From the NCBI RefSeq assembly GCF_958979055.1, contig NC_084891.1, forward strand, positions 25,753,501 to 25,817,500: a DNA stretch of 64,000 nucleotides, given 5' to 3'. Position numbers and translations under genes: made by a program. Positions 24,601-38,130 of this stretch are shown here, one piece after another. How positions within the stretch are numbered: the stretch's first letter is position 1; each line of letters starts with the position of its first letter. The notes beneath the pieces were generated by a model that saw nothing but the letters and a program-made list of their open reading frames with translations, was not told where the DNA came from and did not search any database. The DNA comes from Alnus glutinosa. Taxonomy: Eukaryota > Streptophyta > Magnoliopsida > Fagales > Betulaceae.

Positions 24601-27600
24601 GAAAGTTTTAGCTTAGAACTTATCTTGAAAAGAATACAGTTGAAGGTACAGGTCCACAGTTGTGCATGATGGTTACCTAAGTTGCCATTCATATTTTCTT
24701 TAATGAAAGTTCTGTCTATACAATTTGTATTGTACTGCAAACTAGTGTTTTTGGTTGAATTTCTGAAAAAGTGTTTTTGGTTTTCAATGCTTGAAAAGAG
24801 TTTTGAGAAATGTTCTCGATGGGGCTCTCACATCTAAAAAAGTGTTGTCTCTAGAGTCCACATAAAAAAATTATTTGGTAACTTAAAAAGTATTTCTGAA
24901 AAGCAAACAACCGGGAATCGCTTTCCAAACATAAAAGAAACAATAAATAAATAATTCTGCTGGAGGGGTGGGTGGCAGCTGCCACTCTTTCACAGGAGGG
25001 GGGAGGTGGGTCCCCCCCAAGCCAGGCGTGGAGGGGGTGGGTGTCCCCCCACTTCCGCTTTGAGGGGTGGAAGACCCACCCTGCGCCTCCGCAAGAGAAA
25101 AAAGTGGTTAAATACTCAACCGAATGAAGTGTAAGTTACTTTAATCTTTCCCCATTTTTCTTTTTGGTTGGAATTTATCTGGAACCACACCCCACAAGGT
25201 GTCGATATAGTTACATTTATGGCTCCGCCTAAATTCAATCAACTGTCCTTTGACGCTTGACTTATTAAAATAATAAAAAATAAAAAAAAACGACAAACTT
25301 TCGAAGTATACAAAACATAACTTACCTGAGAATAGAGGAATTTTAGGAGGAGCACAAATGTGCTCTAAAATTTGACAAGATGATGCAATATCCACGTAAG
25401 GTTGTTGGGATTCTTTTAGATGGGAAATTTGAAATGGTGAAGGCATTGAAGAAAGCAATCCCCCATTAATTGAGGAATCTGGACCATGAACATTTCCTGG
25501 TTCCCCAACTAGATCAACTACATATTCCCTGTTAAAAAATGTATACATGTAAACAACAAAGTATGAAATATTATTGGGAAATGCTTCAAACAAGATTAGT
25601 CAAGATTATCTCAAGACAACACAAACTCCTACCATACTGACAAACTCATAATGAAGCATGTATTAAGTCCAAACATGACATACTAATAATGCTACACAAC
25701 AAATTCAAATTGACATATGATTAAACATAATCCAACTCAATAATTATTCCGTAATTGTCCGAAACCAGTAATTACATCAGTAAGAAAAAAACAACATAAC
25801 ATATAGGAGAATGACTAATGCAAAAATTAATACCACTTAGACAAATAAAATGGCAAGGCTCAAGGAATAAATTAAATTGCCAATTGCCATGTTTTGGAAG
25901 AAATCAACATGCTTTAATCATCTTGCGGCATTTTGGCTTCCAAAAAACCTTCAAATTTTATTTGCAAGAAATGAGGCTTGGAAGAACAGGTAACATATCA
26001 AACCTTGATGACTGCTTGTCGCCCTCGACTTTGACGAGGCAAGAGGAGCGATGATCAGCCACACAGTACTTGCAACCTCGAGCTATTCGGCACGGCAAAC
26101 CTATGTAGTCTGCCAATTTCTGCATACACAAAAATATATCACCTGTTCAGTAACCAATCCGGTAGGATGCGTGCCTTTTAGCAATTAATACTGATCTCAT
26201 TAGGTCTGCACTTTAAGGATGATCAGGCCATTATCACATACATTCCCTCCCCTCCCCGAACCAAAAACACTCTGATTAATTAGTAGCATCTCATAATTAT
26301 CTGCACTTGAAGAATGATTAGCCATCATTACACACGTGCCCCGCACAAAGAGAGAGACAAAAAGGAGAAAAAGCAACAATGTTGTATTTATATTAATTCA
26401 CATGATGATACATCGAAGAAAAAAATCGTAACTTCAAAATAAATGTTTGTAACATTTTATGTTTATTTAAAATGGTTTTAGTTATAATCACAGAATAAAA
26501 AAAACATTTTGATAGTGCCTTTGGTCCATATACCACGCTCATTGACTATGTTGACAATCTCTATGCATTCAGAAGTCCATGATCCAACCGTTAACAATAA
26601 GTTATAGATTTCCAACAGAAAGAAAACAAAAAAGCTTGATACAAATGTTGTTTTCCTAAGTTAAACTCACATTAGCAAAACATTTAAAGCAATCTAGACA
26701 AGAATTGAAAGGGATGGGCCTGATCTCCTCATAAAACCCCCATAAATATCATATGGTCACACAAATTTGTCAGCAACACCCGGAAGGCTACAAATACCTC
26801 ATTGAATCAGGGGATAGAAACCCTTAATGGACTGCTTAATAATTGTGGGTGTCACTTGATGCTTCTATTTCAGTTGCATTCTCATGCGATACCAATGTAC
26901 CCTGTTCAGACAGCCATATATGCTTTAACATATTGTAGTTCTACAAAAATCTTGTACTTCTATGCCCTAATTACTAATCTTACAACACACAGATAGACAT
27001 TTCCAATAAAATAAGCATTATCTTATTTTGGGGAAAGTATTCAAAAACAGAATTCACAGGTTGAAAAGTGAAATTTCCTTACAACCCCAAACAACACCTA
27101 GAGGGGAGTGAATATGTGTTTCCCAACAAATATAGCAATTTAAAAATAGCATCCACACAACAATCACCAAAATTAACCAAAGCAGCAAAAAAATCAAACA
27201 CAACAATTTTTGTGCGCGCCAAAGTGAAAACCCTTTAAAGAACATTTAAAAGGTAAATTCACTCAAGGGTAGCCAAACCTAGGAAACCAATCCACTATAG
27301 AAGATTAATAATAGAGTCAGTTCATACTCACGAAACCTTTGCAGTAAAAACTTGACACCCAGAACAAACGGTTTGTTTTCTAGCACAGCAGTTCCTGAAC
27401 TCTGGCCAATCTTCTACTTGGTCTCCTCTATAACCCCAAACTCCGATGGCAGAAGGTTTAAGGAATTTATGTGGTCTAACAAAACTTCAAAAGAGATGGA
27501 CAATTGAATACATAGGTATATGAAAGATCTCTCTTAGCTCACAAAACAAAGGCCGCAAGTCTAACTGAAAATTGTGCATAAGGATGCTTATATAGGCCTT

Positions 27601-30600
27601 GAGAAAACTTGAGGTTTGGGTGAAAGTCAGTTTATGAAAAACACAGTTTGAGCCGCGGCGTTCGAACGAGTTAATGACTTGTTCGAACTCGTGGTAGGGT
27701 TTCATAGTTTTCTTAGCGGGGGCGTTCGAATGTTGTGCGACCGAGCTTTGGCTGAGTATCTCGGATTTACTTCAATGAGCACTTTGTTCGAACGATGTTA
27801 CAACCGAGTAACGATCGAACATCCCGGTGGCTCCTTATGAAATAATGTCCTTCAAACTGTTGGTGACTAGGCTTTTGGCCAAAGAGGCTTCTTTGTAAAG
27901 CTCAATAAATAGTCTCGTTCGAACCATGATCGGCCGCCTTGCAACCTAGCCTCTCGAGAGCTTGAATTTTATCTTCCTGATGTCCTCGTTTAACCGTTCT
28001 TTGACTGCCTCTAGAACTCAGTTCTTCGAGATGCATTGCGACTGTGTTAGAACGTCTTTCGACCAACAGTCTTTGATCTTCAATTTTTCCACATTATTTT
28101 TGACTCCAACTCAAGAACCAACTTAACGACCTAACTTAGGCTTACAACCAAATTAGTTTTGACAATGGATTTGGCACATAAAGCCTAACAAACTCCCCCA
28201 TTTCAATGCAGTGACAAAACTCAACATAACTTTGATTACAAGACAAATTCCCCAAGAATTAAAACCTAACCCTATTCAACCACTAAACTAGGACTAGATT
28301 GAATTCAATGGAGTAGCTACTTGTCTTCCTGAAACATGTATACACACATGCACATTAAACACATAGAAAACAGGCCGTAATTAAAAAACATTGAATTAAC
28401 AAACATTAACTTCAGCATTAAATCATTTGAGCAAAAGTATCAGATCATAACATCAACCTTAGAAAACATAGAACACTAAACACAGATGTAGATAAAATAT
28501 TTAATGCAATACATACAATACATCTATGTCCAAAGAAGATCATCCATGTCAAAATTATCCAAAACATCATCCATAACCATAAACATCAAATCACACATCT
28601 ACTACTCCTTTTTGTTACGAATGACAAAGGAACAATAAATACCAAAAAAAAAAAAAATCACTCAAAGTGTCTCCCTAAGTGCATCTTCCAACAGAGTATC
28701 TCGGGAGCTCTAATTAAACATCTCATTCGGACCTACAACAAACGACTAGCGAACGAATGCCTCGGTACCCCTTGTTTCGCTCATTCGGACGACCTGGGAA
28801 CGAGCACTCCGAACAAGTATCTCGGTTCTTCAATAAAAAATTACAAGTTAAAAAAAGATAGCCTAAGTATAAAACTTAGTCTATCAAACTTTGGCTTACA
28901 CCAAATTGTTTTGAACACCAAATTAGCCAACATATCACCTAACAGAAAGGTTCTAGTTCCTTCACCTTTTAAAACAAAGGTGATTGAGTGGTTGCATACT
29001 AAACGAATAAGAGAAATGCCAAAACTTCCATGCTGAAGAGATACATATACGATCACAGAAAACCTCAACAGCCTTTAGTAACAGATACCATATTCAATAC
29101 ATGTGGTTTAACACAAAATACAACGACATGATCTGCATTAGAGCCAAAGGAGTTAACTGGCACTAAGTTTCTAATAACACAACATACTAGAATCACATCT
29201 GCAAGACCGTAACCTTCACCATACACCTCGGCAGAAGGAAACCCAAGATAAAACGGCGTCTGGAGCACCAGATGGATGCTGGCCCATGTTTCCAACCTTT
29301 CAGAAAAATCAACCAATAGAATGTTTTTTACTACAATCATACTATACAATTAAAGCTGTTTTCTCATGAATGCCCTCAATGGTTGTAACACATAAATCAT
29401 CAATTCTCCAGTGAGACAGAACAGATTCATACATGGTTGATTTTTTTTTTTTTTTTTTCAAACAGTCTGTACCCATCTAAAAGACACGTATAAAAATGTG
29501 AATGTCTAATACTCTAATACATTACATCATTTGACCATGAGCGTGAGCCGTGTGGTAACACTCCAGAAATTACTTGGCACACAAACACCATCCGTCTCAC
29601 TACATCCCAGTCACAAGGGCTATTTTCATAACGATTATTAAGCTTTGTTTACTTTAAAAAACCTTCAAGCCGGCCAACTGGTAACTTCTTCTAAACACCA
29701 CATAAAAAAGAACACTACAAGAATGAACTCAATCTATACTTAGCAAGGCAGTGGCTTTTCAGAACAAATAATGTGAACTTATGATTGAATAAACCAGAGA
29801 GTGCATTTCATCACCTTGAAAAGAATCGCACGATGCCTGCAAAGTCCCATAGATAGACTGCCAATAGGGAGCACGATGCATTTCTGAAATTCCCTCATTC
29901 TCTTGCTAACCACCTTCCAACGCATGTGGAGATCTCCTTGCTCCACTGGAAAAGAGCCCCTTCAAGATTTAGAAAATTCGACCCACTTAACTAAAGTCAG
30001 CATATATAAGCCAATAAATCTTCATCGATTAAGTTTATAGCAGCCCACCCAAAAAAAAAACGTTGGAACCTACCCCATGTAGATGGCAACAAGTTTGCCT
30101 AGCTTCTCCACCAACATTAAGGTATTCTCTGAAGCACAATACAGTTCTTGTGCTTTATCTTCAAGTTCCTTAAGGCGAGAGTCCCCACGCCTATCAACAA
30201 GCACCACCTCCATGGATGTCTCGCTGGGGTCAACCGCTTTAAGCGATATCAACGGTGGCAGCCGCCTACCTTCCTCCTCATCATTGCACATTAGCCACAG
30301 ATACGGATTCATTCCCAAAATGTTATAGAAACCATCCGATATCTTGTCCGCGTATGACAAGCAACCGTTAACCTGAAAAATGATCACCAGGTTCATATCC
30401 ATTAAAAGACGACTGCTACACATTGCCATACAATTGGGATGACTTACAGTACAAATCAATTATTGATTAATTTTTATTCAAATGCTAAAAAAGTCTGAAT
30501 TTGTATCGCATTCGTATTGCAGTTGCTAAATGGCATTACTCTAGATAGTGTAGTAAAATGCTCTAGTCCAAAGAATACCCAGAGACGATATGAAACAGTT

Positions 30601-31358
30601 TCGGCATCCGAAGCCACCGGTCCAGTACTCTCAACCGTGAACAAAGGCTCGCAAGCAAGACTAGCCTGAGAAGCGAGCCTCCTAGCCAAAGTAAGCTGCA
30701 GATAGTGACTCTCCGTCGCCCTCTGCGCCAAACTCTCCTTACTCTTCACTTCCACCTCCTCCTCTCCCTGCCTCGTAGTCGCCGTTGAGTCCTTGACAAT
30801 GTCGTAGGAGAGGTTTCCATCAAACGTTGTCGTCCCGGAGAACAAGCTCCCCGAATAGCTGCTACCGGCGCTGGAGAGCCTCGGCAGCGAGACCTGGCGG
30901 TCGAAGTTTCTGTCAATGCGGCGATCCTTCACGGACTCCGCCACGTCTTTGGGGAGCAAAAGCTCGCGGTCCTCGTCGTCGACACATGACAACCTGGACG
31001 ACGACGACGACGACTTCACGTGACAGGATCGCTGCCCTTTTCTCTCAACCAACCAGTCACAGAAAGCCGCAAATTGCTGCTTCGACTTGGCGTACTGCAA
31101 CTTGTCGTCGCGCGTGAAAAGATCGGGAACAGCTGAGACGTCCACGTCCTCCTTAGCGACCGTGAACAACGCGTCCTTCGACCACTTTCTGTCCCTTTCG
31201 GTGTCAAAGGTCTCTTTGGCACTCGTCCATGTGGCGCTGGCAACTTTCTTGTTGATCTGCTGTTTCTGCCCGTGATCCAGTAGTTGCTTGGACGAAGCCG
31301 CGTCCAATCCCCGGTCCGGGAATTGCCTGGGGAAGAAGTAAGTCGTTCTGTGAGGCAT
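19978..31358 (-). CDS. Raf-like MAPKKK of the CTR1/EDR1 group
   Basis: Fifteen exons on the minus strand: 31358-30579, 30372-30074, 29959-29815, 26119-26004, 25528-25326, 24146-23709, 23595-23555, 23046-22978, 22245-22145, 22028-21944, 21860-21762, 21671-21603, 20968-20837, 20735-20641, 20074-19978. All junctions are GT-AG, phases close, total 2769 nt (922 residues). The N-terminal half holds the EDR1/CTR1 regulatory domain ([59 protein letters not shown]). The kinase domain spans about 652-915: glycine loop [10 protein letters not shown]679 in VAVKVL, HWD 775-777, DFG 795-797, APE 820-822. HRD is changed to HWD. The family acts upstream of MAPKKs or SnRK2s; CTR1 itself represses ethylene signalling at the ER. 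Gene order beside RGTA1 suggests orthology with Arabidopsis At4g24480, from memory. Confidence 0.93.
27480..28190 (-). mobile_element. Probable Ty1/copia LTR remnant in kinase intron 3
   Basis: Read on the minus strand, GAAATGGGGGAGTT (purine-rich, PPT-like) is followed at 28190 by TGTTAGGCTTTATGTGCC, the usual form of a copia 3' LTR start. About 600 bp further a TATA box (CCTATATAAGC, near 27585) falls where an LTR promoter should be. The stretch is rich in TTCGAACG-type words. I cannot place the outer LTR end or a target duplication, and there is no gag/pol frame, so the boundary at 27480 is approximate. It helps explain why this intron (26120-29814) is 3.7 kb. Confidence 0.4.
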
Positions 31359-31774
31359 TTTCTCACGGGTCTCACAGGATCACAATCCCCGCACGTACCA
31401 ACCAACCCACCCGCCCGCACGCTTCGTTGAGTCTCTCTCTCTCTCTCTCTCACTCAAAGAAACTGGAAAATCCGACTGGCCGCACACTCCCTGCGAACCT
31501 CCTTCACAATGATCGAGTTTCAGATAAACAGAATACGAACAGAAGTAACCACGCATTCGCTTGCTTCTCCAGCTCCTAAATCCTAACCTTTTCAACTCCC
31601 GCAACCAGCTTCGCTTTCGCTGCAAAGAAACAAAACAAACTCCTCTCTCAAAAAGACTTACAACAATCTGGATTGCAAAGAAACAGAAGCTGCGGACATG
31701 AGTGATATACAAACAAAAGCTTGAGATTGGTGGTGTCTTAAGAGATAGGGAGAGCAGGGTGCGTGTTTGTGTGC

Positions 31775-31806
<32 letters not shown>

Positions 31807-33866
31807 CGTGTATTTTAAGCGAGAGAGTGAAGGTGACGAAATCGGTGGGAAATTGGAACAAATAGGGAGGCCAGGCGGGCGCAGGGGGCGTAAAATGTAG
31901 GACGGAGGTCGATACGACACGTCACACGTATAAGAGTTGGGCGCAGGAGGTGCGCATTAGTAGTATGGATTTGGAATGGAAGCGCCGGCTTATTAAAACC
32001 GGGCTTATTGTTAGAAGTTGGGAGATCGGGTCGATCTCAGTCGTCGGATTCGGTGGTGAAAAAAAACAAAAGAGAGAGGACTTTCTTCCTCGTTCTGTTG
32101 TCCTTTTATGTCCCGGCATGTGATTGTTGTTGGGGTTGATACTGTCCGTTGGCTGTGCTGTAAAGGCCGGTTCGGGCGTTCGGCTAGTTTGGGTATTACG
32201 TAATATTTGTGGGGTCATAATTGTACCCCACCTTTCCTACTTCGGTTCCCAAATCTCCCAAATCTTTTTTTTTAGCAGTTGGTCATGGAAATCAATGTTT
32301 AATGCGGTTTTCCCTACCTGGTAGTTTGGCCAATCTCATGTTTGTTTTGACTAAAAGCTGCCTTGTCTCTGGCATGCCCTAGTGCCTAAGGGTACTAGGA
32401 TTGGAAAATTTGCACACACGTTGCTTCCTGATTTAGTATGATGCCTGTTTAATTTTATTTTATTTTTATTTCTTTTTCAGTCAACCGATTAATTGGTATG
32501 GTTGAAGGGATACATCTTTCGCTCATCCAATCTCTTAAACTCCTATATTTGTAATTCTCCGCATATATTTTTAAAAGTAACGTTATATACTATGTAAATA
32601 TGTCATAAATATTATACAAAGTTAATGTGATAATGTCTAATAACCTTTCTATCGCTATTAGATCATGTCACGTTAATTTTGTAAGATGTTTGTGTCGAAC
32701 GTAGCATTATTTTATTTTTTTTAAAAAAAATAGTAATATTATAAATTATATTTTTATCTCACAATGCTGACGTGTCAATTCCAACCAACTCTTGAATTTT
32801 TATTTTTAATAAGAATTAATCAAATGTTTGGTTAGGACTGTCACATAAATGTTGTGAGATAGACATGTGTTTCTAGCATTACTCCTTTTAAAAACACATG
32901 ATTCTAGCGTGCTTTATTAAAAATGTATATAAGAATCCCATACTCTCTTACAAATAAATGTGAAAATGAAAATACATGTGAGAACTCACATTTGTTTTGA
33001 ATACATGTCTAATTAATAAATTGCGTTCGAGTAAATTTCACCAACCTAATTTTGACTAAAATTTTGTCGTAGTAAAAATCTCGCCCATATTATCTAACTT
33101 GTTGATAATTTTTTATTGTCCTACGAGAAATTTGAGATCGAATTGAGACCGAATATTACGAAGAAAAAAAATTGATAAAAATTACATTTTTAACTTAGAA
33201 CTATTTTGCAATATTGATGTCTGTCATAGCAAAATATTATATATGTTCTACCCATTAATATGGCATATTATGAACTTTCATCAACCTTTTATGGCCACAA
33301 AATTATTATAACAAAATGTTGACCGTACCAAAGTAAGAAAGAATCTCATTTTAGGTCTTGATTCAACGTATTGAACACTTATATTTTTTTTTTTATATAA
33401 ATTGAATGTGGTCCTCAATTGTACAAATCAAGATTAAAATCTAACGAACTATAATAATAAAATAATAATAATCTTATAACTTCAACTTTAGTAGCCACTA
33501 GATGCCCATAGTTCCAAGTTCCATTAATAATGTGGCTAAAAGGTAAAAAATAAATAAATAAATAAATAAATAAAAATGTGCCCAAGTGTCCTTATCCCAA
33601 ATAAAAAAATTAAAAATAGAGACAAAAAAAGACCGTACAAGTGGAGCACATTTTTTAAGTTCTTGATTGGTGGGTTTCTTCGTTTAATTAACGCCCACTT
33701 GCGCATGAAGTGACTGCCTTTTTGGGGAACAAAGGAAGCGTTGCTCAGGACATTTTCCATATAAAAGAAGAACATTATCTTAATTCCTCCAAATGAAAGG
33801 AACATATATAAATTCCCAACCAATAAGATGTAACGTCATGTTTGTTCGTATTGTTCCTTTCCGTCT
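31359..33866. other. 5' flank of the kinase gene and gene-free spacer
   Basis: Directly upstream of the kinase ATG on the minus strand are pyrimidine/purine simple repeats: (CT)n at about 31433-31452 and (GT)n(GA)n at about 31770-31806. These are typical of plant leaders. From 32100 to 33866 the sequence is AT-rich with no conserved frame; a (AAAT)n run lies near 33548-33572. Confidence 0.55.
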
Positions 33867-33924
33867 TTTCACTACTTAAAAAAAAAAAAATGGCCACTTG
33901 CAATTCACTACGTCGATGGGGATC

Positions 33925-34285
33925 ATTCACGTGGCGAACTGATAGCCACGTGTCAGCCGCGATGTGAGCGCAGCGTGGCAGATCAAGTTGTTGTGAAATG
34001 TGCATTTCGCAACGTGGTTATGCTGTCCACGTCACTACTGGGCCACGTCCCGACACATGGACGACGTGAAATATCCACGTCGATGACGTGTCAGCGACGT
34101 GGCCATAACCCACATGGCCAACTTCGGCCACACGTATTAAACCTTATGGCTAACTGTGGCCACGTGAATTTGGACCACGTTGTCACAGTCAGGCACGTGA
34201 AACAAATCCACTTGTCCACATGTAGCCACGTGGATTATGGACACGTGGCTGACTGTGGCGATGTGGTCCAAATCCACGTGGCGAA
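33925..34285. repeat. Left subterminal array of ACGTG (G-box) words
   Basis: More than a dozen ACGT cores, mostly as CCACGTGG, GCCACGTG, GGACGACGTG and similar, in both orientations within 360 bp. In En/Spm elements short subterminal repeats bind the element-encoded TNPA-type protein. The same kind of array occurs at the other end (54601-54862) and at 42850-42945. Confidence 0.75.
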
Positions 34286-34468
34286 AAATTGGCATTTTTT
34301 GTTTTGAAAAATAATTCATTAAATTCATTTTTTTGCAAAATATTTAATAATTTACAATAAATACAAATTTGAACAATATTGCAATAAATATGAATCAAAA
34401 CAACAATAAATTATTTATAAATAAATGTTATTGTTATTGTTTGTGTACAAAATTATACTATGAATATT

Positions 34469-36843
34469 CTACAAATCTTCACGGCGGCGTTTTTGGGAAT
34501 CACAATTTCCCGTACCAGGTGTCGACTCGCCAACGGGCGACTGATGCGCAAGGGACGAGTTAGTAGGTGAGGGTGTCCCAGCAGGAGAGTGCTGGCCCAG
34601 AGGCGATGGTGAATACTACCATCCAATGGGCGAGACCGGACCCTGGGGCGACAGCGGCTCATTCGTCGTCGCATTACCTGCAAATAATAAAAAGATTAGA
34701 AAATTAATCCATATGCATATTAAGTCCATAGCATTGAGGAAAAATAAGCAGTTTACACAATTATAATCATACCTGCAGAAACACTACCTACGACAGACGA
34801 TGTACTACCTCCGTTGTGCTGTAGAGAATGCTGAGCAACCGGGCTCGTATGTAATGTCCCCGTGGAGGCAAGAATGGACTCGAAGTGCCTCATACGTTGC
34901 TCTAATGCGTCATTCCTATCGGTCTGAGCCCGTAGCAATATCTCCATCACGGCAAGCCTACCATCGTGTACAGGGCAGCTCCGATATGTACACTGTGATG
35001 GACCTGCCTGTGAACGAGTGCGGCAGGAATAGGACGTCCCCCGTACAAGAGTAAAGTTCGGCCCAACTTGCCGAACCCTCCCCATGTATTCAGGCTTCCC
35101 AAGCGCCTGTTCGTACGCGTCATTTTGTACCCAACACATCGTGTCCTCCGAAACGCTCTGCGTAGCAGCAGGGTCATTCGGTATACTTTGTGTCATCATC
35201 TCCTGTATGTTGTTAATATATAATATATATGTAGTCAATATATAAGTTATCACACGCATAACTTATAAATATTAAACGATAAGATTAGTAGCATATGCAT
35301 AGGACCCGCGTACGCTCGTTCGGGTGACTCCCATCCCCCCTCTTGTGCGTCTTGATGAATGATTCCGCTCAAGTGGGAGGAGTGCCAGAAGTTGTTGCCT
35401 GTCGACATCCAAATGAAAAATGAAGATGGAAAATTTTTCAAAATAAATAAAAAATAGGAACATTATTTTTAAAAAACAATTATATACAAATATGATAACA
35501 GCTACATGTATATGTCTATACCTCATCGTGATTGAATCTGACATAGCTCTTTGATCTCAAGCAATGGGGAATGTCGTTCTGCTATCGCATCCGCTTCATT
35601 CTTTCACAGGCTTCCTACACAATGAACATATATTTAATCATATATTGACACACTAAAATGAGACATTAAATTTTATTGAACAATTATTGAAAATTCACAT
35701 AATAATAATACAATCAAAGACCTACGTACCCTTTTTTGCTCGGTACATCATTCTCTCAACATATGCTCCACATTTGTTCTGTCATACTTCTCAAAAACTT
35801 TAGCAGGCACTCCTGCACGTATAGTCTCAGGCGTGTCGCCGTCTCGAATCTGTAGTTGTGTTTTAAAAGAATGCTTCCACGAACGATGCTTACGTCCCAT
35901 ATCTTGGAACGCTTCGTACTGTGCCTTTTGTTCATCTACAGATATCGAGAGATAAAACTCCTCATGCACATGCAATTTAAACATTAAGTTTATAAGTTCA
36001 ACAAAAATATAACCCTAAGTTTAATAAATAAATAACACAAATTAATCAAAATACGAATGTGTATTGAAACATCTATATTAAACATATATACCATCAGCGC
36101 CTGCCACATAGCCTTCTTTAACTGTTTATCTACCCTCAGTCATTCGTCCCGCATATGCACGTAGGAGCCACTCCTTACAATATTCCCTATACTGCGCCTA
36201 AATCGGTTACAGGCTCGTCCAACGGGTTGTGTCGCCACATTGTACTGCAGTACAACCTTTTTCCCCCCTAGGGAACACCCAATTCCTCTCAGGGTCCCTA
36301 ATCACCTCATAATAAATGCTCCTATCTGGATTATACCCTAAGCAAATAAAATAAAATACTTAAGTTAACATAATAAAAAATAAATAAAGATAAACTTAGA
36401 TAGATGTATATTATTTCAAACTTCATATTAATTTCATACATATTCAGGAATTTAATGATGTATAAATATGTACTTACTCATCAACCGAACCTGTTCTGGC
36501 TATAGGCGATGGGTCGCAGGGTCATCTGCACACTCGTCACCATCCCTTGCCAGGAGCGGCTACTGACTATCGTCTGGAGGCATATCCTGGGGGCTATCGG
36601 GGGGCGACTAGTCAGGACCCAACATCGCAAAGTCACCCTCATGAGACATCTGGCTCTCCCCCATATCCAGCCCCCCCGGAGCTGGCATTTGGCTCTTCCC
36701 CAGAGTCGTCATCTGGCTCTTATCCAGTTGGGTCAGCGGGAACCTGTAATCTTGTGTCTCATTATCAGGTCCACATGGATGGGGCCCAAACCAAGGAAGG
36801 TCCGTACGGCATAGTATACCAAGGGCTATTCAATTCTCGATGA
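34469..36843 (-). pseudogene. CACTA ORF1 (TNPA/Ptta-like) gene, decayed
   Basis: Discontinuous minus-strand coding pieces: about 36840-36490 (Pro/Ser/Tyr-rich N-terminus), about 36300-36110 ([20 protein letters not shown]), 35984-35748 ([12 protein letters not shown] region), 35204-34773 (EDTMCWVQNDAYEQALG, then a probable coiled coil) and 34677-34469. The pattern matches the second gene of plant CACTA elements (plant_transposase Ptta/En_Spm family), whose product binds subterminal repeats. Splice signals are present (donor at 34772, acceptor before 34677), but the last exon has an in-frame TAG at 34616-34618 (after SPIGW) and the reading frame is broken elsewhere. Piece boundaries are approximate. 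Confidence 0.5.
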
Positions 36844-37659
36844 CCCTCTCGGACTTAGTGTCGAGCCACATGACCTGATGAGGTGATTCCTAGCTGCGAG
36901 ATTGTCGGCGGCATGGAATATGGAGAAGAAGAATATCTAGCAAAGCCAGACTGTGAGTGCTCTGGCTAGTACCCCGGCATACCCGAGGGTAATGGCCTAT
37001 AAGCGTCATCTCTGTGGTGTGGCGCAGCATACAGTGACCCATGTGGCGTGGACGTGGACGGCACGGGCATGCGTGGTGCCCGGTGTGTACAAGGATGAGG
37101 TCTCCGATCCATTGAAACATGCGAACAATGTTAGGCAACGAATTAGACATGTTAATGCATATAATTACCCACATATATATTAATAACGAACGTGTATACA
37201 ATAAGATTTATTCATTTTGGTCAACGCACTTATTAATTTCTATACGTTACAAATTATGTAATAGAATTAAAGTGAATTGTACCAGCAAAAAATATTTATT
37301 CATCCAATGGGTGCTTCAAACGGATCTATATCGGGTCTGTCGTGCTCGAATTCATCATTCATATCATATAGGTTACCATTGGTTAATACTAGCGGCTCAC
37401 ACTCGTGATAGGTTGCACATGCATCATGACTCCCTTCACCCTAACCAACGTCGTACACGTTACTGAGTTTAGTTCTCACGGCACAAACCCAATCTGGATT
37501 CCTTTCATCTTCGATGTAAAACACTTGGTTAACCTGAGATGTCAACACGTAAGGCTCATCAGTTATAAGCTCTCCCCTGTGGACAAGGTGATTGAAGTTG
37601 ACAAACATTAGGCCCATAGTCGTCTATCTTGAATCCCTTGTCTCTCGTGGGGTCCGCAA

Positions 37660-38130
37660 TTGCATTTAAATATTATAATGAGTTGAAAAAAAGCAGCCAT
37701 AGGGTTAAAATTTCGCATTCAGTATATAGATGTCCATACTGTCCAGGACATCTATATACAGTCTGTCCTAGGAAAAGAAATCCATATCACCTCTTTAAGA
37801 AGCTTCTCCAATATGCTTCTGGCGTTGGTAGTTCAAAAAAAAAAAAAAAACATTGCAGACCATTATAAGCAGGTCTGCAGGTGCTAGAACCGTAGAAGAT
37901 GGCATTGAGTATGATTAAAAAAAAAAACCTGCAAGGATCCCTATATACCTGCAGATCGCCACCCCGTTCATCCCCACCCGCCCAGCACAGGTGCAAGGGG
38001 TTTTTCACAGGGTGCGGGGTCAAAAAATTCCCATCCCTGCCCCCCCACCCCATGCTCAGCCCTAGCTGCACCCATCTTCCGCTTCTTCCGTTTCTTCTTA
38101 CTTGCATTCTCATTCCCAAATGTAATTCCG
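37660..38130. other. Foreign or rearranged segment inside TNP2, with a perfect hairpin
   Basis: This stretch separates the transposase core from its DUF4216 part. It holds a perfect 14-bp inverted repeat, GTATATAGATGTCC at 37722-37735 and GGACATCTATATAC at 37746-37759, with a 10-nt spacer. It also holds a C-rich block (37970-38070) that on the minus strand reads like the start of a non-autonomous hAT element (TAGGGCTGAGCATGGGG). I could not resolve ends or a target duplication. Confidence 0.4.

Noticed and set aside
30827-31117. Open frame on the plus strand (96 codons, Arg/Ser/Thr-rich)
   Set aside because: It is antisense to the first kinase exon, whose homology, codon pattern and splice phase are clear.
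33908-33913. Alternative CACTAC left end of the CACTA element
   Set aside because: Its flank does not match the TTT found after the right end, whereas 33870 gives matching TTT on both sides; kept as a possibility because the TIRs are imperfect.
36509-36843. Plus-strand Pro/Ser-rich frames of about 100 codons
   Set aside because: They lie opposite the first ORF1 piece of the CACTA element; the minus strand has the family context.
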